From Smittium mucronatum (lineage: Eukaryota > Kickxellomycota > Harpellomycetes > Harpellales > Legeriomycetaceae): a stretch of 14,869 bases of DNA. The translations under genes were made by a program, and so were the position numbers. The notes below the pieces were generated by a model. The model was not told the DNA's origin, ran no database searches, and was given only the letters and a program-made list of their open reading frames with translations. Below are positions 1 to 10,048 of the stretch, piece by piece (the stretch's first letter is position 1; the number at the start of each line of letters is the position of its first letter). The stretch lies in the NCBI GenBank assembly GCA_001953115.1, contig LSSL01001076.1, forward strand, positions 5,859 through 20,727, given 5' to 3'.

Positions 1-72
1 CCGGATTTGAACCAGGGACCTAGAGATAACTAGAAACTACAGTCTCCCGCTCTACCGCTGAGCTATATTCGG
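1..72 (-). tRNA. tRNA-Tyr (GUA), intron-containing, 3' end cut by window edge
   Basis: On the minus strand this folds as a tRNA. The acceptor 5' strand is CCGAATA (72-66). The D-arm stem is GCTC/GAGC. The anticodon stem is GGAGA/TCTCT and the loop reads CTGTAG before an insert. The T-arm is CCTGG TTCAAAT CCGG. The anticodon GTA lies at 40-38 (complement). C1 as the first base is typical of eukaryotic tRNA-Tyr. A 9-nt insert at 28-36, between nucleotides 37 and 38, breaks the anticodon loop; this is the canonical eukaryotic intron site and argues for a nuclear gene. The last bases (end of the T-stem, 3' acceptor strand) lie outside the window. Confidence 0.93.
28..36 (-). other. tRNA-Tyr intron, 9 nt
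   Basis: Minus-strand sequence TTTCTAGTT separates anticodon-loop base G37 from A38. Removing it restores a seven-base loop closed by the five-pair stem GGAGA/TCTCT. The site matches eukaryotic tRNA introns cut by the splicing endonuclease. Nine nucleotides is short for this class. Confidence 0.85.
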
Positions 73-80
73 AAATATCT

Positions 81-163
81 TAGTGGCTGTGGGGTTTGAA
101 CCCACGATCGACTCTGTCGAATGGAACTTAAGTCCACCGCCTTAACCACTCGGCCAAACCACT
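81..163 (-). tRNA. tRNA-Leu (UAA)
   Basis: This is a complete class II tRNA on the minus strand. The acceptor AGTGGTT pairs with AGCCACT and the discriminator base is A. The D-stem is GCC/GGC. The anticodon stem is GTGGA/TCCAT with loop CTTAAGT, giving anticodon TAA. A long variable arm has stem CGAC/GTCG. The T-arm is GTGGG TTCAAAC CCCAC. The discriminator A, long variable arm and UAA anticodon fix leucine. No intron is present and CCA is not encoded, as expected for a eukaryotic nuclear gene. The internal A and B boxes are intact (TGGCCGAGTGG, GGTTCAAAC). Only 8 bp separate it from the downstream tRNA-Tyr. Confidence 0.96.
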
Positions 164-187
164 TGTTATCTCCACAGAATTTAAATA

Positions 188-204
188 AATATATACTATA
201 AAAA
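188..204 (-). promoter_or_regulatory. TATA-like element upstream of tRNA-Leu
   Basis: Read on the minus strand, a TATAGTATATA-type stretch lies about 25-40 bp upstream of the mature tRNA-Leu 5' end, where TFIIIB binds in fungi. The background is so A/T-rich that such a match could be chance. Confidence 0.3.
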
Positions 205-354
205 ATTATAAAATTGCATAATTTGGTTTTTTTTATTAATGAAAAATCCGATTGGTTTAAATTTTTATTCATATATCTTTTGAGAAATTTAGCAATTCAA
301 CCATTCCTAAAATCACTAAAGAAAACTATCTTATCAGATATAATCGCGCTATTA

Positions 355-366
355 CCCCCCCCCCCC
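355..366. repeat. C12 homopolymer tract
   Basis: Twelve consecutive C residues, preceded by TCGCGCTATTA, in an area otherwise nearly free of G and C. A second tract of exactly twelve C lies at 9047-9058. Confidence 0.95.
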
Positions 367-377
367 AAAGACTAGGC

Positions 378-391
378 CCCGAAATTTCGGG
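378..391. repeat. 14-bp perfect GC-capped palindrome
   Basis: CCCGAAATTTCGGG is its own reverse complement. It starts 12 bp after the C12 tract. Together they form a small GC island of about 60 bp. No function is assigned; it could be a protein-binding palindrome or a leftover element end. Confidence 0.9.
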
Positions 392-3069
392 CTTGTAAAA
401 GAATTAAAATCCAAATACTTGAATTTATCCAATATTATAAATTATCCCGCCATCAGACAAAAAAATAAAGGATATTAGTATTTATATAATAAATCAAAAT
501 CATAAACATTTTATCAAACATAATATTACTCTCTATATGTTTAAAATGTGTTATTAGTGTTATTCATAAAAAGTTAAATCCTATTTTAATATTTCCCTGA
601 TGTTCGAAAAACTTTAATGAAAACTCAAATACCAGCTCATAATAGATCCAAAAATCATCAAAAATTACAGCTTTTTTTTTCTTTATATTCAATAAAATTC
701 CCATTAAATTAGAAATTTTACGGATAAATCCAATTTTTACTATATTGACAGATTAATTTAAACTGAAATTTATCTTTTTATTGGGTCATAAAATAATATT
801 TCAGGTGCAGTTCATAAATTAATATAACGTGTAAAAAAATTTCTCGATTGGTTATATATAACAAAAAAATTGTACCATACATCCATAGTATCTAATAATA
901 ATCGATGAAGGAAGATTTTTTAGAAATATTTCGGGGTTAAACTTGAAATACTTTGTAAATTTTTGTTTTTTTTAAGCTAAAATACATTGAAATTTCAATC
1001 ACGCACCAAAATATTCTCTATTTTTTTTCAAAAATTAAATTTTTGATTTAAAAAAAAAATCACAAATTTAAACTGAAGTAGGAAAAAATATACTGAAGAA
1101 ATATATATTATTCGACTATTTACTATTTATAAAAAACCAATCAATTCAGAAGAAAAAAATTCCGGTCCTGCAGTGCAAAAAAGTTGTTTTAAAACTAATC
1201 TTTTTAAAGTATCCAGATATTTTATGGCAAATACTGTATGAAATATTTTGAAAATTATATTTATTTAAAATAAAATTAGTTTTTTTTTTTAAAAGATTGA
1301 AACTTCCTAGCTTTATCTAAAAGATTTATTTTGCTACTTTAAATATTCTCTGTTTTTTTTAAAAAAGAGGGTGTTTCCGAAAGCTTTTTTTTTTAATTTA
1401 TTTTACACAGATATCCATATAAATTTAGATTACGGCTTAAATGGTAAAATAAATTGATTTACTAAAATAATTTTTAAACAAAAATGGTATATTAATGTCT
1501 AAAAACACTCTCAAAAACACATATTTCTAAAAAATGCACGTAAATATCATATTGAATAAAAAAAAATTAGTATAACAAACTTTTTTTATTCATTTTTTTT
1601 TGTCAACATAAAATATGCATATTCTCTATTATTAATATCTTCCCTCTTATCCCAGAAATTTTTTTTAACTGCGATATCAATATAACTCAACATGATTACT
1701 ATTTCATTTTCTCTCAGATTTTTTTCACAAGAAAGATTCTAAAAATTTCAGATTTTTAATCTATGGGCATATTATAATTATTTTTGATAAACTTTTCAAT
1801 ACTAATAAATGATTTTTTTTACTTTTCTCGAAATGGCCCAATATATGATATAATATTTATCCTCTTAAAAAACTTTTTTTTATACATAGTCAATGGTATA
1901 TATATGTGTGTTTGTGTTAAGAGATTTGTTCGTAAAATAAATGAATCACTCTCTCTTCAACTAAAATATGTTTCAATGTTTTATTTATAAGCAGAATAGG
2001 TCTAGTTGAAAATATAAATATTAAAAAGTATTTTTTTACCTTGTTAATTTTTTTCAGTATCTATTTTTGTAAAAAATTCATAACTAACCTTGAATAAAAA
2101 TAATTTTATTTCAGTTGATATTCTCTCTTTTATTTTTTGAATATTAATCCTAATATCGACATTAGTTTATTTTTATATAAAAATTTTAAGCTAGGTATTA
2201 ACTATAATATATTTAAATTGTAAAAAAAATATTGATTAGCTTTTTACTAGTTTTAATTATGGAATTTCATGTTTCTATAATAATTTTAGTACAGTTATAC
2301 AAATCAAATAACCCTTTTAATAAATTCAGCTTCCCGTTGTGATAAAGCCGATTTTTCATAAAAAAAACTTATAATTATTCCAATTAAGATTATTTTTTTT
2401 GCAATAAAATTCTTTCCCAATACAATATTGATAAGTGACGCAAAATATCTTTTTTATACTTCATATTTTTACTCTTGAGTTTTTTGGCCTAACTTATTGT
2501 AAAATTGATTATATATTTTATTTCACATAGCCAAAAAAATAGCTACTTAAAATTATATTAAATCTTTGGTTGCGATATTGCGTTTACTGTTATTGGTAAT
2601 GTTATTTTGAAAAAATTCTTTCAAATTTTTGAGCGTTTTATATTATCTATTATGAATACTTCAACCAATAATTTATCAATATTTTTTGATCTTCTTATAA
2701 AAAAAATAAATTTTTTTGGATAATTATTTATAAAAAAATTTATTATTTTATTATTGAAATGTATTTAAATATCAATTTTTCACTTACAAATTAATAGAGT
2801 TAGACATTATTTCGATCCTAAAGTATTGCAGAAATTTAAAATGCATTCTCAAATTTTTATTTTCAAGTTCTAGGATGACTGAAATTTCACAAGTCCAAAA
2901 ATATATAAAACGATAAATAAAAATGATTATTTTTTAAGAGCCTTAAAAAAAACTTAATCATTGACTTATTTTAATCTTTATCTGTAAGTATCGAACCAAA
3001 ATTTTCCAAAAAAATATTTTTTGGAGGTATTATTATTTTACAGAAAACTTGCAAATATTTTGAAAAAAA

Positions 3070-3093
3070 TTATAAATTATAAATTATAAATTA
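3070..3093. repeat. Tandem repeat (TTATAAA)x3
   Basis: Three exact copies of TTATAAA in a row plus a partial fourth. This is a low-complexity slippage repeat. Confidence 0.85.
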
Positions 3094-3509
3094 ATTTAAT
3101 ATATTATTATAATCAGTTCACAAAAAAATCTTTTTTGACTAGATAATAGGGGTTATTTAGCTATAAAAAAAGCATAAATACGATCTTTAAGCATTATTTT
3201 ATTAGTGATAATCAAGTTTATGTGACGCAATTTTCGATTCTTGTGAAAAAATTATAATTAGGAAAATTTAAATGATTGAATGATAAAAAAAGATATAAAT
3301 TGAATTAAGAGTTTATTAATAGACTTATTTAAAAATATAAAAAAGAACTATAAAATAAAGCAAATGAGTCCAAATAGTATATTTATGTATCTAAATATAT
3401 GAAACTATGTAAAAAAATAATTAATGGAGCTCTCAATAAAGAAGAATTTGTTCCTTTTTATGAATTAAAAAGGTGGAAAAATAGGTGAAATTTATTTTCA
3501 TTAATATCA

Positions 3510-4290
3510 GTTATATTTTTGGAGGATCCATCAATGAAATTATTGGTGATAGATAATCGGTTGTAAAATGAAGAATGAATATTTCAAATGCAAATATAAA
3601 AATAAAAATAATGGAAATGTGATAAACTAGAAAAATATTCCTGAATACTTCGGTGGAAAGAAAAAGAAACATATTTTTAGATAATAGTCAGGATTTATAT
3701 AAAGATTTGATTAATATCCAATAATTTTTAATATTTTTGGACGAGACAGGTATAAATCTTAATTTTAATAGAAAATATGGATACTAAGCTCTAAAAAAAA
3801 TATTGTAATTAATGTTTCAGGAAATATAAATTCCAATAAATATTTTTTGGCATAAATATCTATAGATATAATAATTTTCCATCAAGCATTATAAATTTTA
3901 TTAAAAATGCCTTGCTAAATATTTTTATAGATATAATTGCCTCCTAAAATAGGAAATAAGAAAAATAGTACTTTATATAATGCTGAAATACATAATACTT
4001 TAATAAATAATATAAATTTTACTCATTTGGGAATTAATTAAAAAAAATTCCCGTTTATCATCCTCACTGTATCCAAAACAAAATTATTTTATATTTTTAA
4101 ATAAAGGTATAAATTTATCTATAAAAATAATAAAAATACTCAAATGACTGATGAATAAAAAATAAAAAATTGAAAGTATTTAGAAAATAATTTTACTAAT
4201 TTTATAGCTATATGAGGGATTGAAAGATTTTTTACAACAATAAAAATCATTTTATTTAGTGAATTTTTAGGTAAATTCGATGAAAACCTA
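3510..4290 (+). pseudogene. Relic Tc1/mariner-type (DDE_3) transposase
   Basis: A degraded plus-strand transposase relic. The anchor is 3731-3784, which reads IFLDETGINLNFNRKYGY without a break. This is the first catalytic aspartate motif (DET, Asp codon 3740-3742) of IS630/Tc1/mariner DDE_3 transposases. Upstream, near 3510-3560, FGGSINEIIGDR resembles the start of a helix-turn-helix. Downstream, 3798-3860 reads NIVINVSGNINSNKYF-like, then a possible second Asp near 3930 (IFID). At 4050-4090 a frame-shifted remnant of the LPPYSP-LNPIEN-F block reads PVYHPH then LYPKQNYF, with the expected acidic residue now Gln (CAA 4079-4081). TAA, TAG and TGA codons interrupt every frame, and spacing between catalytic positions is off, implying indels. 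No convincing terminal inverted repeats were found, so the element ends are not fixed. The copy is inactive. Confidence 0.82.
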
Positions 4291-4832
4291 ACTTAGTATT
4301 TGTATTTATATTTGAATTGCAATCTAAAATTATAAAATCTAAAACAATCAGTTCTTTTGGGAACTAAAATTCTATTTTTTTTATATTTTTAAATATCCAC
4401 TTTTCTTAATCGAATATATAAAAGTAAACAAGAAAGCTAGATTTAAGCGTGAATTCATATATTGAATATTTTTTTCCGGGAATATATATTTTATAAAAAT
4501 ATCCAAATAGATTGAATAAGCTTAAATGAGGGAAACTTTAGGTTTAACCCTTCAAATGGATAAGATAAAACGCTCAAAAGTTTCGATTTTATTTTTTTAA
4601 ATCAGATTAAAGATAATAAAATTTTATTATAGCAAACAAATATTTAACATAATTTTACTTAGCTGTTTTTTGGCCATTTAAAATAAAATTTTACTAAATT
4701 TACTAAAAGTTAAGCTAAAAAACTTATGAGTAATTTTGAATTGAAAAAATATAATTAATATTGTTTACACATTTTACTTGGGGAAAATCTTATTCCAAAA
4801 AACCCCCTCTGAGGTGGAGAATAAATAGTTTT

Positions 4833-4999
4833 TTTTAATGAAAATAGTATTTATTATAATGGGGATTTATATTTATCAAAACGAGTAATTGAATTTATAT
4901 AATTGCACCAATTTTTTTATAAAAATAGTTAAGCTTGTAATTCAATTAACATTATAAATTTATATTTTATCCTTAAATATACTATTTTAAACATTAAAG
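4833..4999. repeat. Imperfect long inverted repeat, MITE-like
   Basis: AAAATAGTAT (4841-4850) is the exact reverse complement of 4979-4988. The pairing extends outward through TTTAATG on both sides with a 3-nt bulge. Inside, TAATTGAATT (4886-4895) pairs with AATTCAATTA (4939-4948). The whole would fold as one hairpin of about 165 nt with decayed middle stems. It looks like a degenerate miniature inverted-repeat element. No target-site duplication beyond A/T bases can be seen, and there is no coding capacity. Confidence 0.5.
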
Positions 5000-5259
5000 A
5001 AAGCAACAATCTTTTTTATAGCAGATATTAGAATATATACGAAAATGTAAAAAAATTGACTTATTAAAGCCAAAATCATAGAAATATCAATGGGATGATT
5101 TCTATAATTAAATTTAAAAATACATTTTATCATGAAATAATAAAAAAACAAAAAAAAAAAACTCTTTGATTTTCTACATTTTTCATACAGTACAATCTTG
5201 TTTTATCCCTCATAAATTCCGCTTTTAAAGATTTATTTCAACTGAAAACAAATAATTTC

Positions 5260-5283
5260 ATATATATATATATATATATATAT
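5260..5283. repeat. (AT)12 microsatellite
   Basis: Twenty-four bases of uninterrupted alternating A and T. Simple-sequence repeat. Confidence 0.95.
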
Positions 5284-7234
5284 TAAATATTAATTTATCT
5301 TTTAACAATATTTTTATCCATTAAAGTTTCCTAAATTTACTGTTTTCAATTTATATTTTTAGTATGAAACATTGTTTGGATTAATTCTATTATTTATATA
5401 AAAAATAGTAGTTAGACGTCAAAAAGTTGATTTTTTGTATTGATTTATCGCTGATATAGTTTTTAAGTAAATTTAATTCATTTTTAATTTATTTCTGTTA
5501 TAAAAACATGTATATTTTAATCGCAAAATTATTTTTTGAGCTGTTGTATTTTTTCAGAAATAAACCAAAAGGGTGAAGAAATCAAACATTAGAAAAAAAA
5601 GCTCATATATATTTTTTTAATATTTATTGATATGAAAAAAAAATATGATTATTAAGAAATATTTTTTGCACTATGGATACAATTTTGTAAAAAGTAGCGA
5701 CTTTTTTTTAATTTTATCTTTTTCTCTTTGATTAAATTTCCATATTTCAACTCCTAAATATTATTTTTTATAATATCTCTTAAATATTAATAATTTTAAA
5801 TCAAAATTTGTTTTTTTAGATTTTTTTCAGACCCGGATTTCAGCTAGATTAAATTTATTTTCTATTTAAATTTCAAAAAGAAATTTACCAGTTTATGTTG
5901 AAAAAATTTCCTTAATTTTAATTTAATTTAACAATAGACTAGGCGATTTCTATTTTACTATTATTTAAAACGACTATCCAGTACTTTTTTATTATTTATA
6001 AAGATATATATATATAATATCGAATTAAAATTGCAAAGATATGTTCATCATATAAGTAAAACTTATCGTTGAAAATGAAGTTATTATTATTTATAAGTTA
6101 TATTGTGTGTTATTATATCTCAATAAAAATAAGAAATGCTTCAAGTTAAAAAAATTTTAATTGATTTTTTTAAATTAATATCTCAGGAAAGGTTTTTAAG
6201 ATTATTTGGGTTATCACCAAGATAAGTTTTTTTTTGACGTAACGCCTTAATCATTAAAACTAAAAAAAATGTTTAAATTTAAACTTGAATACAAGAAAAA
6301 GAAATAAGATAACAGGAAGGGAGGAAAATCGACATAAATTTATTTTTATAGAATCTTCAGTTTTTATATCAATAAATTTTTTTATAATCTATTTATAAAC
6401 CTAAGAGATATTATTATAAATTTTATATCGAAAATAGTCACAAAAATTGTTAAATTTTGAAAATAATATCAAAAAAATCATTTTTATATTAATTATCAAA
6501 CCTGAGGCTTTTCAACAGCTAGCTATCAAAAGTCACAATCTTTTTTTAAATAAGATAATGACTGTTATGTATTTCATAGATTAAATTTGAGATGTAAGTT
6601 TAGTTATTTAAGCTTAAAATTCAAATTTAACCCTAGAATAAAAAATTTAAAGGAAAAATATTCTTATGAATTTTTTTATTTTTTTTTAATAAAAAAAACT
6701 CCAAACTAGCACATACTAAAAAAATATATATATATCTAAACAAAATAAATAATCTCTCAAACCCAGTGCTTAATATAAGAGCTATACGGTTAATTAAAGT
6801 GATTCCTATTTGGAAATCATAATTGAATTATTTTCAAATACAATTAAATTTCTTTTAATATAAATTTCAAAACATTTTAATTCTGAAAAAGTGAATCCAA
6901 TTAATTTATTTTGGAAAATTCAATAAAAATAAATTGATTTTTGGACCCATGAAAAAAAATCCGAAAAATATACAAAAAAGTAAAAATAAAGCTAAAAATT
7001 ATGCTTATGGAATAAGTATTGAATAAATGAACCTAATTTCAAAGTTACAAGTCTCAAATAATAATTATATACATTGAGGATTTTTTAAAAAAATATTGAT
7101 GCCTGTTAGCTTTAATGAAATACATCTTACGATTTACAAATATCCCAGGTATCCAATTTTAAGAATTTGAACTTATTTTTAAAAAAATCAAAAAATCAGC
7201 TAAAAAAAATAAAATTAATAGCCGTATGGATTTC

Positions 7235-7328
7235 ATTTATTTTTATATAGGTGGAAATGTTTATAGTAGCGGTGATTTGATTTGATTTGATTTGATTTTT
7301 TTCAATCTCTACCTATATAAAAATAAAT
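7235..7328. repeat. 18-bp perfect inverted repeat around a pentanucleotide array
   Basis: ATTTATTTTTATATAGGT (7235-7252) is exactly repeated in inverse orientation at 7311-7328. Outside the left arm is GATTTC. Outside the right arm, after an 8-nt difference, comes GAAAT, so the stem once continued. The 58-nt loop contains (GATTT)5. This has the shape of a small hairpin element or snap-back insertion. No coding potential. Confidence 0.8.
7274..7298. repeat. (GATTT)5 tandem repeat
   Basis: Five exact pentanucleotide units inside the loop of the 7235-7328 hairpin. Confidence 0.95.
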
Positions 7329-7724
7329 CCCAGAATGAAATTATTTTAATACCACAATAATAATTTTCTAATTTGGTATATTATATATTATATTATCTTT
7401 CTATGTAGCATATTAACTCAGAAAATCTGGAATATATTCAATTAAGATGATTTTTTGATTCTTAAACTTCCAATATTTTGATTTCAAAGGTTATACTATT
7501 TAGGAGAACATAAAACCTTCGGGAATTGAATATAAGAAAAAATGGAGAATGTAAATGGTTAAAGATATATATAAATAAATATATATGCATAAATAAAAAA
7601 AGATTTTTTTTATGTGCCATTTACAAAATTCATTAAATAGCTATATATATAGGCCAAAATTATGGAATTATTATATTTAAAGGTTATCCATGAATTTCAT
7701 TCTTTTTTAGCCAAAATTTCCTTA

Positions 7725-8819
7725 ATTTCCAGATTTAGTACTAAATTTCTCTTTTAATTGAACAAAAATTAAGCCAAGTTCTTTTTCGGGTCTTTCTAGT
7801 AGCATTTTCGTTAAAATGGGTGATAAAACATCATCAATTAAATTTTCATTAGTTTTTGGTAAATTAAGGCGATCCAAATATTACAGTAAAATGGTTTCTT
7901 TTTTTCAATATTTACCGATATTTTTATTATGATTTTTTTGTCCAAATAATGGATTAACCTAAATAATTGTAGAAAAGTTATTTCATACTTCTCTACATAA
8001 CGGCGAAAAAAATTATTTTGGGAAATATTTAATAATAAATATCCCCCTTCTTGTTTCAAAAAGTCAAATTAATAGTATCTTAATCAAATTAGTTTGATAT
8101 TCTGTGCCAAATGCTATGAAATTTTCGTAAATAATCTTTCTTGTTTAAATTAAAATTTTTATAAAAAATCTTCTCGGATTTTTAAAAACACTTTCCGTTA
8201 AATAAAATTAACTAAAGAATTTTTTTTAAATCAATATGATTACGGATTCGAACTTATTTAAAGATAAAAATCCGTATCTTGGGGTTGGAAAATGAGAAGA
8301 AGCCCATTTTTAAACCACTTTTTTTTATAGATAACCATATTATCTTCAAAAATTGATTTTAATATTGACATTTCATCTTTTAATGAATTTTTACCAATCT
8401 ATTTAGCGACTGGAAAATTTTCATAGTATAACTTCCCGAATTGATCTAAAATACTTTAATTTAAATAAACCATTTATATACAATTTTTCGCAAATGGGAT
8501 CTCTTTGGAGATCAATTTTTTTTATCAAATTTAAAATGCCGCTCATAATAACCAATATAATAATTTTTTAGGTATAAATTCATTGTATCTTTTAATATTT
8601 ACGATAAAATCTGAACGTAAATGTAAGACTTTTGAGCGTTATATTCTTAATTATATTGGAAGGATATTTCCTAATCCAGGAATTATTAAGTAATAAACAA
8701 CATTAAATATATCCAGAGCTCAGATTACAAGCGTATAATGATATTATAGGGATTGGATTTTGGTATATAAGGTGCGAGGTAAAGGGAAATTGGTCAGCTA
8801 TATAATATTTCGTTATTTT
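7725..8819 (-). pseudogene. Degenerate coding relic, unknown protein (main segment)
   Basis: On the minus strand nearly the whole interval is covered by consecutive coding-like open segments that switch frame and end in stops. They are 8819-8706 (contains ADQFPFTSHLIYQNPIPII), then 8702-8595 in the same frame after one TAA, 8638-8546 (SDFIVNIKRYNEFIPKKLL), 8567-8424 (QRDPICEKLYINGLFKLKYF), 8398-8261 (SLKDEMSILKSIFEDN), 8181-8092 (NKKDYLRKFHSIWHR), 8059-7838 (73 codons, FFRRYVEKYEITFLQLFRL) and 7880-7725 (LSPILTKMLLERPEKELGL). The translations are balanced in acidic, aromatic and proline residues, unlike the K/N/I/F strings of random A/T sequence. Frames overlap at their joins, as expected after single-base indels. 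I do not recognise the family. An intron-rich live gene is less likely because no donor/acceptor pairs fit the joins. Confidence 0.5.
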
Positions 8820-9046
8820 TTAAAAAAATCGAAATTCGTACCAGCATTAAGAAATGATATTTTCTCTAAAAATTTTTTATTTTACAGACTTTCATAAGAC
8901 TCTCAGCAGTGGAAATTTTTTTTATATAATATTAATACAATATGCAAAATTATGTGATTTTTCTTGATAATAAACTGAAAAGCATGTTTTTTATATCATC
9001 TTTTTTCGAATAAGGAAGTGTTTCTAGCATCAAAATTTCGCCTTAA

Positions 9047-9058
9047 CCCCCCCCCCCC
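9047..9058. repeat. C12 homopolymer tract, second copy
   Basis: Twelve consecutive C residues preceded by TTTCGCCTTAA. It has the same length as the tract at 355-366 and a similar left flank (TCGC, then TTA or TTAA). Confidence 0.95.
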
Positions 9059-9276
9059 TCCATTTTTCCTATTTAACTATAGAAAAATGTCTATAACATG
9101 TATTTTTTTTGATATTTAACTAAATAAAAAAACGAATTTTATTTAGATATAATTATATCAATTTAGTGCTGTAAATTATTCTGTAAAAAATATTTAACTA
9201 AATTTTTTGATCCATAAAATCAAATTAGGTATTTTATTGTATACCAAAAATTTTTAAATAAACTTTTTCTGATCTA

Positions 9277-9460
9277 TGCTGCTTTTACACAAATATTCTG
9301 AACATATAAATTCATTATTCTTTTAAAAAAAATAGACTTTAATTCTTAATTCTACTATTTATATATCCATATTTCTTTAAAAGCATAGTGATAAGACTAG
9401 CTGTTATTGGAAAAAAAATTAACTTATCCCAAATATATTTATCAATTCTTCAGGCTTATT
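9277..9460 (-). pseudogene. Coding-like fragments, possibly part of the same relic
   Basis: The minus strand carries short open pieces with coding-like content. One at about 9460-9422 contains PEELINIFGIS before a TAA. One at 9410-9342 contains ITASLITMLLKKYGYINSR. One at 9315-9277 reads MNLYVQNICVKAA before a TAG, and the same frame then continues as IRKSLFKNFWYTIKYLI. They lie between stronger minus-strand relics on either side and have the same polarity. No family is recognised, and each piece alone is short enough to be chance. Confidence 0.3.
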
Positions 9461-9611
9461 ATATTATTTCTTCTTCTCTTTTTTTTCAAGGGTTTAGAAA
9501 TTGAGTTAATTTTATAAAAATACAAATAAATAAAGAGATATCATTCGAATTTCCAAGATTTGAAGATAACTAATTTTTATTTAAAAAAATTTGAGCGTGT
9601 TTACTTCAAAA

Positions 9612-9998
9612 TCATCTAAAATTTTCTTGAAAATCAGAATCAGAATCGGGATAAATACTTTGATACTTTCTATATTCAGCTCTGGGTTTTATTAGGGGTT
9701 CTATCCTCCCTCTCCCAAAGTTTTCGTTTTTAAATTTTATTAGGTGCTTTTTGGTGTTTTCTTTAACAAAAAATAGTATTTTTTTCATTTATATACATTT
9801 ATTCCTTGGAAGTGTTATTTTAGGATTAGATGTGCACTGAAGGCCTAAAAAATTGAGTAAATGCCTTATAATTTTAATCTGCACCAGACGTGTTAGTTTT
9901 TATCCCGTTAAAACGAAAATTTTTTTTAGGAGTTTACTGGGTGAATTAATCCAGGTTTTATAATTAGTATGAAGTTGAATTTTTATTCTCTGAAATCA
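9612..9998 (-). pseudogene. Coding relic with 58-codon terminal open frame
   Basis: One minus-strand frame runs for 129 codons with only two internal stops (TAA at 9902-9900 and TAA at 9791-9789). Random sequence of this composition would give about ten. The distal part is an ATG-started 58-codon frame (9788-9612, TGA), including GRGRIEPLIKPRAEYRKYQS and then an acidic YPDSDSDF stretch. A one-base frame change near 9630 opens into KKILDDFEVNTLKFF. The upstream part contains KLTRLVQIKIIRHLLNFLG. It could be the C-terminal part of a dead gene or a small live gene. I cannot name it. Confidence 0.42.
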
Positions 9999-10048
9999 AG
10001 AAGTCAAATAATTTCCCGCTATTTTTGAATTTATTTTCAAAATTATAT

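Larger units (their letters stand above)
164..3380. other. Gene-poor A/T-rich spacer
   Basis: About 3.2 kb with no gene I can support on either strand. Open frames rarely exceed 30 codons and translate to K/N/I/F/Y-rich strings with no motif. It is made of A and T homopolymer runs and near-random A/T sequence. Notable exceptions are the C12 tract and the GC palindrome near 355-391, listed separately. The longest open frame here (1784-1990) is within what chance gives at this composition. Confidence 0.7.
4300..7690. other. Gene-poor A/T-rich spacer with faint coding-like patches
   Basis: No gene can be supported. Two short plus-strand patches have less biased translations and could be very old coding relics: 4525-4632 (begins NEGNFRFNPSNG, one internal TAA) and about 6489-6581 (contains PEAFQQLAIKSHN). 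Neither is recognisable. The rest is homopolymer-rich A/T sequence plus the repeats listed separately. Confidence 0.55.

Noticed and set aside
1..163. Mitochondrial origin of the A/T-rich DNA
   Set aside because: The tRNA-Tyr intron at 37/38 and the spliceosomal introns with a CTAAC branch site in a nuclear-encoded mitochondrial kinase indicate nuclear DNA.
63..272. 69-codon minus-strand open frame
   Set aside because: It reads straight through tRNA-Leu; the GRVVKAVDLSS-like part is translated tRNA, a familiar annotation artefact.
1784..1990. 68-codon plus-strand open frame
   Set aside because: Lacks a normal ATG start, is rich in I/F/N/Y, shows no motif, and is within the length expected by chance at this composition.
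3005..3025. Hairpin TCCAAAAAA/TTTTTTGGA
   Set aside because: A 9-bp stem made mainly of A/T runs is expected by chance here, and no gene ends at it.
3121..4440. Terminal inverted repeats of the transposase relic
   Set aside because: By-eye comparison of both flanks gave only short A/T matches with no consistent pair.
8742..8894. 51-codon plus-strand stretch (YKVRGKGKLVSYIIFRYF)
   Set aside because: Largely the same codon register as minus-strand segment 8819-8706, which joins further minus-strand pieces; taken as an antisense shadow, though not excluded.
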